Positions 1 to 7,802 of a stretch of DNA of 19,426 nucleotides are shown here, piece by piece. This DNA comes from CAZVIK01 sp964627045 (GTDB lineage Bacteria > Acidobacteriota > Terriglobia > Bryobacterales > Bryobacteraceae). Within the stretch, counting starts at the first letter, position 1, and every line of letters begins with the position of its first letter. The stretch covers positions 1-19,426 of the forward strand of contig CAZVIK010000060.1 in assembly GCA_964627045.1 (NCBI GenBank). The letters are read 5' to 3'. Both the position numbers and the translations under genes were made by a program. The notes under the pieces were generated by a model, which saw nothing but the letters and a program-made list of their open reading frames with translations, did not search any database and was not told where the DNA came from.

Positions 1-374
1 CGCAGGTCTACGGGCCCGCGCCGCACATGCTTCAAATGGATTGGGCCACACTGGTGGGCGCGGCCGTTATCAATCAGAAGACCTGGGAAGCGATCCCGGC
101 TGCCACGCGCGCGAGCCTCGAAAAGGCCGCCGGCGAAGCCGGCGCCACCATCCGCGCCCGAGGCCGCCAGGAAGCCCAGGAGTCGGTGCAAACCATGGTG
201 AAACGGGGACTTAAGGTCCACACGGTCACCCCGGAAATCGAGGCCGACTGGCGGCGCACCGCGGAATCCGTCTACCCGAAAATCCGGGGCAACATGGTAC
301 CCGCCGACACGTTCGACCGCGTAATGCGCCTGCTGGAGAGCTATCGCGCCGGCAAGGGCAAGACGGCGAAATGA
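1..374 (+). CDS. dctP: TRAP transporter substrate-binding protein DctP, C-terminal fragment
   Basis: This is the C-terminal end of an extracytoplasmic solute-binding protein of a TRAP (tripartite ATP-independent periplasmic) transporter, which captures organic acids or similar solutes in the periplasm and hands them to the membrane subunits. The reading frame is open from base 3, so the first in-frame ATG (27) is internal and not a start. What remains is about 124 residues. The stretch around 'VINQKTWEAIPAATRASLEKAA' type residues matches the DctP pattern of a final substrate-domain helix pair followed by a long amphipathic C-terminal helix. The stop overlaps the ATG of the fused permease gene by ATGA (371-374), which indicates translational coupling. 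The family call rests on this end plus the adjacent TRAP permease. The ligand cannot be told from this fragment. Confidence 0.85.
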   Translation, partial: QVYGPAPHMLQMDWATLVGAAVINQKTWEAIPAATRASLEKAAGEAGATIRARGRQEAQESVQTMVKRGLKVHTVTPEIEADWRRTAESVYPKIRGNMVPADTFDRVMRLLESYRAGKGKTAK

Positions 375-2158
375 TCGCCGCGGCCGAAAACTACCTTCTG
401 GCCGTCGCGCTCGCCGCGATGATGTTGATTCCATTGGCCGAAAGCGTGCTTCGCTCGGCCTTCCACGTCGGAATCCCGGGCTCCACCGCCATCGTCCAGC
501 ACTTGACTCTGGTCGTGGGGATGCTCGGCGGCGCGGTAGCCGCGCGAAACGACCGCCTCCTGTCGCTTTCCACCCTGCAAAGTCTGCTGCATGGCCGCCT
601 CAAGATGGGGGCCCGCATCTTCGCCTATTCTTTCGCTGCGGCGGTGAGTGTATATTTATTCATTGCCGGGGTCCAGTTCGTTCTTAGCGAGCGCGAAGCC
701 GGCAATGTCCTGGTTCCCCACGTCCCGCTCTGGTGGATTCAATCGCTGCTGCCGCTGGGCTTCGCGGCCGTTGCCTGGCGTCTCCTGCGCCACGCCGCCG
801 GCACGTGGCGCGGCCGTGGCGCGGCGATCTTGTTGGCCGCCATCATCTTTTTGATTGCCGCGAAGCCTCCGTTGCCTCCGGCCTCCATGGTGCTGCCGGG
901 ATTGCTCCTTCTGGTCGCCGCTACGATTTGCGGCGCGCCGGTATTTGTGGCGCTCGGTGGCGCGGCCCTGATCCTCTTCTGGGGAGAGGGCACGCCCATA
1001 TCTTCGCTGCCGGTGGATCACTACCGGCAGGTGGTAAACCCTTCGTTTCCAACGATTCCGCTGTTCACGCTGGCAGGCTATTTTTTAGCCGAGGGCGGCG
1101 CATCCAAGCGTCTGATCCGCGTGTTCAACGCCCTGTTCGGGCACCTGCACGGCGGCCCGGCCATCGTAACCGCGCTGGTGTGCGCGTTCTTCACCTCGTT
1201 CACCGGCGCCTCCGGCGTGACGATTCTCGCGCTGGGCGGCTTGTTGATGCCGATCCTGATTGGCGCGGGGTTTAGGGAACGGCCGGCGCTGGGCCTGCTC
1301 ACGGGCGCGGGTTCTCTGGGCCTGATGTTCCCTCCCTGCCTGCCGCTGATCCTGTACGCGATCGTGGCGCAGATCACCCTGAAGGAGATGTTCCTTGGCG
1401 GCCTGGTTCCGGGCGTGCTTCTGGTCGCCATGACGGCTTGGTGGGGAACGCGCCTCAGCCCGCCGGCCGGCGCGGGCCGGGGGATGGATTGGACCGAGGC
1501 CCGCCGCGCCATGTGGGAGGCGAAGTGGGAACTGATGCTGCCGGTGGTCGCACTGGCGAGCCTGTTTGCGGGCTTCGCCACACCGGTGGAAGCCGCCGCG
1601 CTGACCGCGCTGTACGCCTTCGTGGTGGAGGTGTTCCTTTACCGCGACCTCAAGCTCACCCGCGACGCGGCTCGCGTCATGGCCGAATGCGGCCTGCTGG
1701 TGGGCGGCGTGCTCCTGATCCTGGGCGTGGCCCTGGGCTTCACCAATTACCTGATCTTCGCCGAGTTTCCTTCGAGAGCCCTGGAATGGGTGACGGCCAC
1801 CATCCACTCCAAGTGGGTGTTCATCCTGCTGCTCAACCTGTTCCTGATCCTGGTGGGCTGCCTGATGGACGTCTTTTCGGCCATCGTGGTGGTGGTTCCG
1901 CTGATCGTTCCCATGGGGCTGGCCTTCGGCATGGACCCCGTGCACCTGGGGATTCTGTTCCTCGCCAACCTGGAACTCGGCTACCTGACGCCGCCGGTGG
2001 GAATGAACCTTTTTCTGGCGTCCTACCGTTTCAACAAGCCGATGCCGGAGGTGGTGCGCGCGTCCTTCCCGATGCTCCTGGTGCTGCTGGCCGGCGTGCT
2101 ACTGATCTCGTACGTCCCGCTGCTGACCACGACGCTCCCGCACTGGCTGGGGAAGTAG
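371..2158 (+). CDS. dctQM: Fused TRAP transporter permease DctQ-DctM
   Basis: This inner-membrane protein of 595 residues carries both TRAP membrane subunits. Residues about 1-145 resemble the four-helix small subunit DctQ, and residues about 170-590 resemble the large subunit DctM, which forms the Na+-coupled transport channel. The DctM part has the conserved GASGVT segment (residues 279-284) in a helix hairpin, and a late PPVGMN segment near the C-terminus; both are typical of the ion-transporter superfamily fold. Fused DctQM proteins are a known alternative to separate subunits. The gene starts in the ATGA overlap with the dctP stop and follows it as an operon. The 45-base spacing to the next gene leaves open whether transcription continues. 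The substrate is unknown; sialic acid, C4-dicarboxylates and keto acids are all possible in this family. Confidence 0.92.
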   Translation: MIAAAENYLLAVALAAMMLIPLAESVLRSAFHVGIPGSTAIVQHLTLVVGMLGGAVAARNDRLLSLSTLQSLLHGRLKMGARIFAYSFAAAVSVYLFIAGVQFVLSEREAGNVLVPHVPLWWIQSLLPLGFAAVAWRLLRHAAGTWRGRGAAILLAAIIFLIAAKPPLPPASMVLPGLLLLVAATICGAPVFVALGGAALILFWGEGTPISSLPVDHYRQVVNPSFPTIPLFTLAGYFLAEGGASKRLIRVFNALFGHLHGGPAIVTALVCAFFTSFTGASGVTILALGGLLMPILIGAGFRERPALGLLTGAGSLGLMFPPCLPLILYAIVAQITLKEMFLGGLVPGVLLVAMTAWWGTRLSPPAGAGRGMDWTEARRAMWEAKWELMLPVVALASLFAGFATPVEAAALTALYAFVVEVFLYRDLKLTRDAARVMAECGLLVGGVLLILGVALGFTNYLIFAEFPSRALEWVTATIHSKWVFILLLNLFLILVGCLMDVFSAIVVVVPLIVPMGLAFGMDPVHLGILFLANLELGYLTPPVGMNLFLASYRFNKPMPEVVRASFPMLLVLLAGVLLISYVPLLTTTLPHWLGK

Positions 2159-2203
2159 CCGCGCGCGGGGCGCGACTGCGCGACACTGGAGTTCTGAACT
2201 CGG

Positions 2204-3349
2204 ATGCCCTGGTTCCGCTGGCAGATCGCGGTTGACTTCTTCGTATTGGCCCTGGCAGTGTACGTCGCGCTGCAATGGGCGCGCGGAACCCGCGCCCTGC
2301 GGATCATCCTGACGATCCTGGGAGTTTTCGCGGCGGCACGCGTGGCCTGGCGGCTGGAGTTGACCATCACCGGGTGGTTGCTCGACATCATCAGCGCGCT
2401 TTTGGTCGTCATGCTGTTGTTTTTCTTCCAGCCGGAACTGCGCCATGCCTTCCTGCGGCTGGACCGAATGCTGGGCCTCGGCCTCAGAACGGCGCGCCCC
2501 CTGGAAAGCGTGCACGCCGCCATCAGCCAAGCGATGTTCGCCCTGGCCTCGGAACGGATCGGCGCGCTGGTGGTGATTGGCCGCAGCGATTCCCTACGGG
2601 AACTGCTGAGCGGCGGCACCTCGCTCGGCGCGGAAGTCTCTCCGGAGATCCTCCAGGCGATCTTCCGGAAGGATTCGCCGATCCACGATGGCGCGGTCGT
2701 GATCGACACAGACCGGATCTCGCGGGCCGGCGTGGTGCTCCCGCTTACGCAGCGCGACGCGGTGCCCCCGAACTACGGCACGCGCCATCGCGCCGCGATG
2801 GGAATCGCCGAGCGGTCCGACGCCCTGGTGGTCGTCGTGAGCGAGGAGCGCGGCGAGGTCACCCTGATGCAGGGGCTGGAAGCGGCACCGGTGCGGAACG
2901 CCACGGCGCTGGCCTCCCTGCTGGCATCGCTGACCGCCCCGCGCCGCCGTCCGGGCGGCGCACGGTTGCGGCGGTGGTTCCTGGCGGATACGGGACTCAA
3001 ACTGGCGGCCGTAGGGATCGCCGCGGCGGTCTACCTGATGTCCATGCTCGGCGCCGGATCGGTTGTGCGCACCGTAAGCGTGCCGGTCGAGTTCACGCGC
3101 GTTCCGGCCGGGATGGAAGTGGTTTCCCAGTCGGCCACGCGGCTGGAGGCACAGATCCGCGGCGCCTCCTGGCTGCTGGCGTCGGTCCAGATGACGGGAT
3201 TGGTGGCGCGCTTCGATCTGGGGAAGATCACCGGCACCGCGGTCGTATTGCGGGTGGGCCCGGAGAACCTGAATCTCCCGCCCGGTGTTGTCCTGGAACG
3301 CGTCCGGCCGGATATCATAACAGTGCGGCTGGCGCGCGGCCGGGGCTAG
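2204..3349 (+). CDS. cdaA: Diadenylate cyclase CdaA fused to a YbbR (CdaR-like) domain
   Basis: This is a membrane-bound diadenylate cyclase that condenses two ATP into c-di-AMP, the messenger controlling potassium and osmolyte balance and cell-wall homeostasis. Three hydrophobic segments (about residues 8-24, 32-48 and 57-75) precede the FQPELR segment (75-80) typical of CdaA. The DAC domain follows, with both catalytic motifs intact: DGA at 162-164 and GTRHRAA at 192-198. After a linker come a fourth membrane segment (about 262-282) and one YbbR domain (about 288-378). In Bacillus and relatives the YbbR protein CdaR is a separate regulator encoded beside cdaA, often with glmM; here both activities sit in one 381-residue chain and glmM is not adjacent. 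A TGGAG lies 12 bases before the ATG, a loose ribosome binding site. The cyclase call is firm. The regulatory role of the YbbR part is inferred. Confidence 0.93.
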   Translation: MPWFRWQIAVDFFVLALAVYVALQWARGTRALRIILTILGVFAAARVAWRLELTITGWLLDIISALLVVMLLFFFQPELRHAFLRLDRMLGLGLRTARPLESVHAAISQAMFALASERIGALVVIGRSDSLRELLSGGTSLGAEVSPEILQAIFRKDSPIHDGAVVIDTDRISRAGVVLPLTQRDAVPPNYGTRHRAAMGIAERSDALVVVVSEERGEVTLMQGLEAAPVRNATALASLLASLTAPRRRPGGARLRRWFLADTGLKLAAVGIAAAVYLMSMLGAGSVVRTVSVPVEFTRVPAGMEVVSQSATRLEAQIRGASWLLASVQMTGLVARFDLGKITGTAVVLRVGPENLNLPPGVVLERVRPDIITVRLARGRG

Positions 3350-3368
3350 CGTCACAAAGACGCGCGCC

Positions 3369-3376
3369 AAAGGAGG
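3369..3376 (+). promoter_or_regulatory. Strong Shine-Dalgarno site fixing a TTG start
   Basis: AAAGGAGG ends four bases before a TTG codon at 3381. It is the strongest ribosome binding site in this part of the window. It supports TTG initiation, because the first in-frame ATG lies six codons later and would remove the charged N-terminus of the signal peptide. Confidence 0.75.
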
Positions 3377-3380
3377 CGCA

Positions 3381-4031
3381 TTGAAAACGAAACTGGCGAT
3401 GGGCGCGGCACTCTGTTTTGCGCCGGTTCTGTTCGCCCAACAGACGACAACGGCATTCTCGTATATCATCCCGGGACCGCGGCTGGAGGGCTGGCATCGC
3501 AGCGCCACCACGAGTCACGGCAACACGGCGGCCTGGGTCGTGACCGACGGCGTCGTCAGCGGCACCCAGGATAAGCCCGGCAACGGTGGGATCATTCTCA
3601 CAGACAAGAAGTACAAGGACTTCGAAGTCTACCTGGAGATGAAGCCGGACTTCGGCTGCGATAGCGGCCTGTTCCTCCGCTCCACCGAGAAGGGCGAAGC
3701 CTACCAGGTCATGCTGGACTACCTGGAAGGCGGCAACATGGGCGGCGTTTATGGCGAGGCGATCAACGGCGTCACCGCAAAGGTCTCAGAAGGCTGGGAA
3801 AAGATCTGGAAGAAGGACGAGAACAACTCCATCCGGGCGCGGATTGAAGGTGCGGTGCCGCACATCCAGGTGTGGATCAACGAAATCAAGGTAACCGACT
3901 TCACCGACACGGCGAACCACCTGCCCGGCGGCGCCACCGAAGGCATGATCGGCCTCCAGGTTCACGGCGGCGATCGCTGCAAGCCGGGACTGTTCCAGCG
4001 CTTCCGGGCGATCTCCGTAAAAGAGCTTTAG
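3381..4031 (+). CDS. Secreted DUF1080 (3-keto-disaccharide hydrolase-like) protein
   Basis: This is an exported protein of 216 residues with a concanavalin-like jelly-roll domain of the DUF1080 family, in which some members hydrolyse 3-keto-glycosides and others bind or modify glycans. A signal peptide is clear: MKTK, a hydrophobic core, then cleavage near A19-Q20. The mature part shows family features: a GW near the start, a GG-I-LTDKKYKDFEVYLE-type strand, CDSGLFLRS, and a final FRAISVKEL strand. The length fits a single-domain member. Translation starts at TTG with a strong Shine-Dalgarno site. The gene sits 31 bases after the cyclase and 51 bases before another secreted carbohydrate-related protein, so both may act on the same extracellular glycan. 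Catalytic activity cannot be asserted, since the family is functionally mixed. Confidence 0.88.
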   Translation: MKTKLAMGAALCFAPVLFAQQTTTAFSYIIPGPRLEGWHRSATTSHGNTAAWVVTDGVVSGTQDKPGNGGIILTDKKYKDFEVYLEMKPDFGCDSGLFLRSTEKGEAYQVMLDYLEGGNMGGVYGEAINGVTAKVSEGWEKIWKKDENNSIRARIEGAVPHIQVWINEIKVTDFTDTANHLPGGATEGMIGLQVHGGDRCKPGLFQRFRAISVKEL

Positions 4032-4082
4032 CCGCGCACCGGGCGGCCCAAAGACCGCTCCGGCGGCTACACTGGAAGAAGG

Positions 4083-5948
4083 ATGAGGGTTCCGGTGTGC
4101 TTGCTGGCGGTGTTGGCCGCACCTTTCCTGCGCGCCCAGACCGTCTGCGCGCCGGTGGCGGCGTATTCGCCCTGCGAAATCGTCTTCGAGTTGACTCCGG
4201 CCGAGGCCGCCGCTCATCCGAACCCGTATGCCAGCGTCACGCTGGAAGCGGAATTCCGTTCGCCGCGCTACCGCACGCTCCTCTTGCCGGGGTATTGGGA
4301 CGGCGGCAACCGCATGGTGATCCGCTTCACGCCCACCGAGGCCGGCGCCTGGGATTTCCGCATCACCAGCAACCTGGCCAGCGCGCAGGGCAAGACCGGC
4401 CGGGTGACGGCCACGACCTCGGATTCGCCCGGCTTCATCCGCCCGCGCAACACGCATCATTGGAGCTACACCGAGAACAACCGCCCGCACCTGTGGATGG
4501 GCGACACCTGCCTGCGTTTCGCCTTCGAGGAGCAGGCGTTTTTCGACGCCCTCGTGTCCACGCGGGCCAAGCAGAAGTTCAACCACATCCGCGGGCTGGT
4601 GCTCGGCGGTAAAGAGGACGCTTCCAGGGTGTTTCCCGCGCCGGACCGCCCCTCCATCGAGCATTTTCAGCGGCTGGACGAGCGCATCCAGGCGATGAAC
4701 CGCGCGGGCATCGTGGCGGACTTGGCGCTGGCGGGTCCGGACGGCCAGTTGACGGAGGTCTTCCCCACGCGGCAGCAACGGGAACGGTTCGTGCGGTTCG
4801 TCGTCGCGCGCTACGCGGCGCTCAACGTCACATGGCAGGGCGTCACCGAATTTGAGACTTACGCCGACGCCCGCGGCCTGCTCAGGGAGATCGGCGCGCT
4901 GCTCGCCAAGCTCGATCCCTACAACCATCCGCGCTCAACGGGCGCGCGAATGACGTCGGTCCCGCTGGCTGACGACGGATGGGCGGACTTCGCCGTGCAC
5001 GGCGCCTCCGACGCGGCGCTCGGAATCATTGAACACCAGTTGCGAGCGACGCCGTTCGTGAACATCGGGCTCGGCGAAGAGGACAGCGGCGCCGGCCCGG
5101 GCGGCCCGCCGACGGCGCCGGCCGATGAGTTTCGCAAGCGCCTCTGGAACGTCACGATGAACGGCCATTATCCGACGTTCGCCAATACCGGCAGTTCCGG
5201 GAGCGGCGGCCCGGCCGATGCGCGCCACCTCGATTCGCCGGGCGCGAAGCAGATGTCGGTCTGGTACGACTTTTTCCAGGGCGCACGCTATTGGGAACTG
5301 GAGCCGTATTTCGACGTTGACGGGGGCCGCGCGCTGGCGCTGGAGGTGCCCCGCGGCGAAGAGACGCCCGAGGGGATCGAGTACATCGTTTACGTCGAAA
5401 AGCCGGGGCCGGTCGAGATCGTGATGCAGCGGCAGAACTACGACGTCGCCTGGGTCAATCCGATCACGGGCGAGCGGCTGAAGCAAAGGGGATTCCGGGG
5501 CGACCGCCTCCGGATCCAGACTCCGAACAGCGCGCACGATTGGGTGCTGCACGTCTCGAGAGAAGACCGGAAGCTGGCTATGCTCCGGAGCTACCGCTTC
5601 GAAACGCACTCGGTCCTGCTTCAGGAGGTGGAGCGGGGCGAGCAGCGAGTGCCTTTCACGATCGTCGATCCGCCGGCCGGTTCCCTGAAGCCGGACACGC
5701 CGGTCCGCTTCGCCGCGAAGGTGACACGGGAAACGCGCGCGACACAGAACATGAAATGGCTCTGGCTGGCCGAGGTGAGCGCCGAAGGCCAGGGCTACCG
5801 GGTGGTAGGGACCGGCGAGCAGGGGGAGATGGTGATCCCACGTCAGCTCGCGCAGCGCTACCCGGCCGTGCTCAACCTGCGGCTGGCCGGCATGAACGCC
5901 AACGGCAAGATCTATTTCCTGGACCGCATCTACAGACTGGAGCCGTGA
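4083..5948 (+). CDS. Secreted DUF5060/DUF4038 glycoside-hydrolase-like protein
   Basis: This is an exported protein of 621 residues. After a signal peptide (cleavage near A18-Q19) comes an Ig-like DUF5060-type domain (about 24-100) with the phrase RFTPTEAGAWDFRI. It leads into a TIM-barrel domain of the DUF4038 type (about 105-400), related to the GH140 apiosidase group. Family-like segments are WMGDTCLR near the barrel start and NVTWQGVTEFETY, whose glutamates are candidate catalytic residues. Residues about 415-500 resemble the beta-sandwich often annotated as a putative collagen-binding domain, and about 515-621 form a further beta-rich region. The likely role is trimming plant or microbial polysaccharide outside the cytoplasm. 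GGAAG lies just upstream of the ATG. The stop overlaps the tsaB start (TGATG), an odd partner for a secreted enzyme. The exact substrate is unknown. Confidence 0.82.
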   Translation: MRVPVCLLAVLAAPFLRAQTVCAPVAAYSPCEIVFELTPAEAAAHPNPYASVTLEAEFRSPRYRTLLLPGYWDGGNRMVIRFTPTEAGAWDFRITSNLASAQGKTGRVTATTSDSPGFIRPRNTHHWSYTENNRPHLWMGDTCLRFAFEEQAFFDALVSTRAKQKFNHIRGLVLGGKEDASRVFPAPDRPSIEHFQRLDERIQAMNRAGIVADLALAGPDGQLTEVFPTRQQRERFVRFVVARYAALNVTWQGVTEFETYADARGLLREIGALLAKLDPYNHPRSTGARMTSVPLADDGWADFAVHGASDAALGIIEHQLRATPFVNIGLGEEDSGAGPGGPPTAPADEFRKRLWNVTMNGHYPTFANTGSSGSGGPADARHLDSPGAKQMSVWYDFFQGARYWELEPYFDVDGGRALALEVPRGEETPEGIEYIVYVEKPGPVEIVMQRQNYDVAWVNPITGERLKQRGFRGDRLRIQTPNSAHDWVLHVSREDRKLAMLRSYRFETHSVLLQEVERGEQRVPFTIVDPPAGSLKPDTPVRFAAKVTRETRATQNMKWLWLAEVSAEGQGYRVVGTGEQGEMVIPRQLAQRYPAVLNLRLAGMNANGKIYFLDRIYRLEP

Positions 5949-6616
5949 TGCCGCGCCTGCTCGCCATCGACACTACGTCGGAGTTCGGAAGCCTGGCGCT
6001 CGTTTCGGGCAGCGAAGTTGTGGAGCAGGTGGAGGTGCATTCGCGCGACGGTTTCGGGCATCTCCTATTCGGTGAGATGGAAACGCTGTTGGCGCGCCGC
6101 GGGTGGCGGGTGGACCAAGTGGATGGGTTCTGCGCCGCCTCGGGCCCGGGCTCGTTCACGGGGATTCGCGTGGGGATGGCGGCGGTCCGCGGCCTGAGCG
6201 AAGCACTCGCCAAGCCGGCCTTCGCCGTGTCGGTGTTGCAGGCCCTGGCCTGGCACGGAACGGCCGGCCTGCGCGCGGCCGTGATCGACGCCCGCCGGGA
6301 GGAGGTCTACGGCGGGGTCTATACCGCGTCGCTCAACGCCGCCCAAGCCGAAACGGTGACGGGCCTGGCCGAGTGGCTGGCGGGCCTGCCGCCGGGGAAC
6401 CTGGAGTTCGTTTGCCGCGACGCCGGGCTGGCAGGGCGCCTGGCGGGCGCGTGCCTCACGCACGGGCCGCGAACGCGCGTCGTCGCCGGCGGGCTCGCCG
6501 GCGCGGTCGGGCTGATCTCGGCTGGGCGACTGGCCTCGCAGGGGGAGCCGCCGGTCCCCTTCGAGGCGAACTACGTCCGCCGAAGCGATGCCGAGATGTT
6601 TTGGCGGGAGTGGTAG
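5948..6616 (+). CDS. tsaB: tRNA threonylcarbamoyladenosine biosynthesis protein TsaB
   Basis: This cytoplasmic 222-residue protein belongs to the ASKHA-fold TsaB/YeaZ family, which with TsaD and TsaE transfers the threonylcarbamoyl group to A37 of ANN-decoding tRNAs. The signature CAASGPGSFTGIRVG lies at residues 62-76, and the N-terminus AIDTTSEFGSLAL has the usual first strand of the ATPase fold. Length is close to the E. coli protein. The start ATG overlaps the stop of the upstream gene (TGATG); the frame is open further upstream but there it lies antiphase inside the glycoside-hydrolase gene, so the overlap start is chosen. No tsaD, tsaE or rimI is adjacent. Expression probably relies on read-through or translational coupling from the upstream gene. 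The assignment is firm. Confidence 0.95.
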   Translation: MPRLLAIDTTSEFGSLALVSGSEVVEQVEVHSRDGFGHLLFGEMETLLARRGWRVDQVDGFCAASGPGSFTGIRVGMAAVRGLSEALAKPAFAVSVLQALAWHGTAGLRAAVIDARREEVYGGVYTASLNAAQAETVTGLAEWLAGLPPGNLEFVCRDAGLAGRLAGACLTHGPRTRVVAGGLAGAVGLISAGRLASQGEPPVPFEANYVRRSDAEMFWREW

Positions 6617-6838
6617 CGGGGGGCGCACGGCCCGTTTCCCGTTGTTCATCGCACTGTAACGTAAGGTCGTCTTGATCGCGATGGCGGTGGAACCGGGGTC
6701 CTGCGGCAGGTTCGGGGACCACGACGCCGCGGGCGAGATGGAGGCCAGGGCCCGTCGGCTGCCAGCACGTATGGGGCCAGACCTATAGCCGGGCCGGTTT
6801 CCGCGGGAGCCCTAAGGTGAAATGTCCTGTTACCTATA
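6617..6838. other. Noncoding spacer with GC-rich hairpins, no recognised RNA
   Basis: No credible reading frame lies here on either strand. Several inverted repeats are visible: GGTCC (6697-6701) with GGACC (6716-6720), and inside it CCTG (6700-6703) with CAGG (6707-6710). Further on, a GGCCCG..GGCT segment can pair with AGCC-GGGCC across about 6757-6797. A CTATAG also occurs at 6783-6788, matching two copies in the downstream promoter. The segment could hold a structured leader or small RNA, but I recognise no family. Confidence 0.35.
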
Positions 6839-6867
6839 TTGACGGGGTACTATAGCGGCTATAGAAT
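6839..6867 (+). promoter_or_regulatory. Sigma-70-type promoter of the response regulator gene
   Basis: TTGACG (6839-6844) and TAGAAT (6862-6867) are separated by exactly 17 bases, a near-consensus -35/-10 pair. Transcription would begin near 6874. This leaves a leader of about 25 bases that contains GGGAG (6888-6892), six bases before the ATG at 6899. The local drop in GC supports the call. Confidence 0.75.
6850..6864. repeat. CTATAG-CGG-CTATAG dyad over the -10 region
   Basis: Two identical, self-complementary CTATAG hexamers (6850-6855 and 6859-6864) flank CGG, giving both a direct and an inverted repeat inside the promoter spacer and over the -10 element. A third CTATAG lies at 6783-6788. 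The position suits an operator, possibly for autoregulation, but no binding protein is identified. Confidence 0.45.
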
Positions 6868-6898
6868 TAGATTGGGTCGTTATCTACGGGAGCCGGTA

Positions 6899-7630
6899 AT
6901 GAGCGAATTTGGTGCGTTGCTTAGGTCGGAACAGGAAGTTGCCACAGTGGCCGCCCCCGGCCCGGTGCGGGTCCTGATCGCTGACGACCATCCTGTCGTT
7001 CGTGAGGGCCTCCGCCGGCTGTTGAGCCTGGAAGACGACGTGGAGATCGTTGGGGAAGCCGGCGACGGCGACTCCACGGTTGCCATGGTAGAGCGGCTCG
7101 ATCCGGACATCGTGCTGCTGGATATCCGGATGCCCGGCATGGACGGCTTCGGCGCGTTGCAGCGGCTCCAACGGTTGGGCAAGAAGACCCGCGTGATCGT
7201 CCTGACGGCGTCGGAAGACAAGAACGAATACGTTCAGGCGATGAAGCTAGGCTGCTCGGGCATCGTGCTGAAGCAAACGGCCGCCGACCTGATCATCAAG
7301 AGCATCCGCAAGGTCCACGCCGGCGAAATCTGGCTGGATTCCCATACCACCGCCGCCGTCATGCGCCAGTTTGCCAGCCCCAGCGATCTGGGTATGCCGA
7401 CCGGCGTGCGCAACCGCGACCGCTCGCCGCTCAGCCAGCGCGAACGCGAGATCGTGGCGCTGGTGGCGCAGGGCTACAAGAACAAGGAAATGGCCGAGAA
7501 GTTGTTTATCAGCGAGCAGACGGTGAAGAACCATCTGCACAACATCTTCGACAAACTCGGCGTTTCCGACCGCCTGGAATTGGCGCTTTACGCCATCCAC
7601 AAGGGCCTTCACGCGGAAGAACAGGGCTGA
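6899..7630 (+). CDS. NarL/FixJ-family response regulator (receiver plus LuxR HTH)
   Basis: This is a cytoplasmic two-component response regulator of 243 residues. The receiver domain (about 23-140) has the acidic pair D29-D30, phospho-acceptor D75 in LLDIRMPG, a threonine in VLTAS, and the lysine in GIVLK. A LuxR-type helix-turn-helix (about 177-235) shows LSQREREIVALVAQGYKNKEMA and SEQTVKNHLHNIFDKLG-type helices. Phosphorylation should promote dimerisation and DNA binding. The start at 6899 is chosen because GGGAG lies six bases upstream and the promoter's -10 ends at 6867; the longer TTG start at 6839 falls on the -35 element. No histidine kinase gene is adjacent, so it is an orphan in this window and its signal is unknown. 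Confidence 0.95.
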   Translation: MSEFGALLRSEQEVATVAAPGPVRVLIADDHPVVREGLRRLLSLEDDVEIVGEAGDGDSTVAMVERLDPDIVLLDIRMPGMDGFGALQRLQRLGKKTRVIVLTASEDKNEYVQAMKLGCSGIVLKQTAADLIIKSIRKVHAGEIWLDSHTTAAVMRQFASPSDLGMPTGVRNRDRSPLSQREREIVALVAQGYKNKEMAEKLFISEQTVKNHLHNIFDKLGVSDRLELALYAIHKGLHAEEQG

Positions 7631-7634
7631 GGGG

Positions 7635-7660
7635 CGCCGGCTCTCCGGCATTCACCGGCG
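7635..7660 (+). terminator. Hairpin after the response regulator gene
   Basis: CGCCGG (7635-7640) can pair with CCGGCG (7655-7660), or GCCGG (7636-7640) with CCGGC (7645-7649) as a tight hairpin with a four-base loop. A pyrimidine-rich, T-containing tract follows. It lies four bases past the stop codon, a normal place for an intrinsic terminator, though the T run is broken. Confidence 0.45.
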
Positions 7661-7675
7661 ATCTCCTTTTCGCTC

Positions 7676-7717
7676 TTGCATTTCTCCTTCGATGGGAATA
7701 GCATTTGTGTGGAGGAG
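7676..7717 (+). promoter_or_regulatory. Candidate promoter and ribosome binding site of the IPT/TIG-like gene
   Basis: TTGCAT (7676-7681) and TAGCAT (7699-7704) are 17 bases apart. GGAGGAG (7711-7717) follows, five bases before an ATG at 7723. Together they predict the start of the small secreted protein whose coding sequence becomes readable only after the N gap. Confidence 0.45.
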
Positions 7718-7734
7718 AGCCGATGTGTTTTTAC

Positions 7735-7802
7735 ATTTAAAGTTTTTTTTGGGGGCCCAAAGTACTTACCCCGGGGGCTTTTGGGACACACCNNNNNNNN
7801 NN
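7735..7802. other. Unreliable sequence and assembly gap
   Basis: Bases 7735-7792 consist largely of homopolymer blocks (T8, G5, C3, A3, C4, G5, T4), quite unlike the neighbouring sequence, and run straight into ten Ns (7793-7802). The pattern looks like the low-quality tail of a sequencing read at a contig end. It breaks the reading frame between the ribosome binding site at 7711 and the open frame that resumes at 7803. The true gap length is unknown. Confidence 0.8.

Noticed and set aside
3786..4928. Leftward open frame of 380 codons opposite the DUF1080 and DUF4038 genes
   Set aside because: It spans two well-supported sense genes and the gap between them and shows no domain; GC-rich antisense frames are often open.
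6839..6898. TTG start adding 20 residues to the response regulator
   Set aside because: The TTG is part of the -35 hexamer, so it would not be in the transcript.
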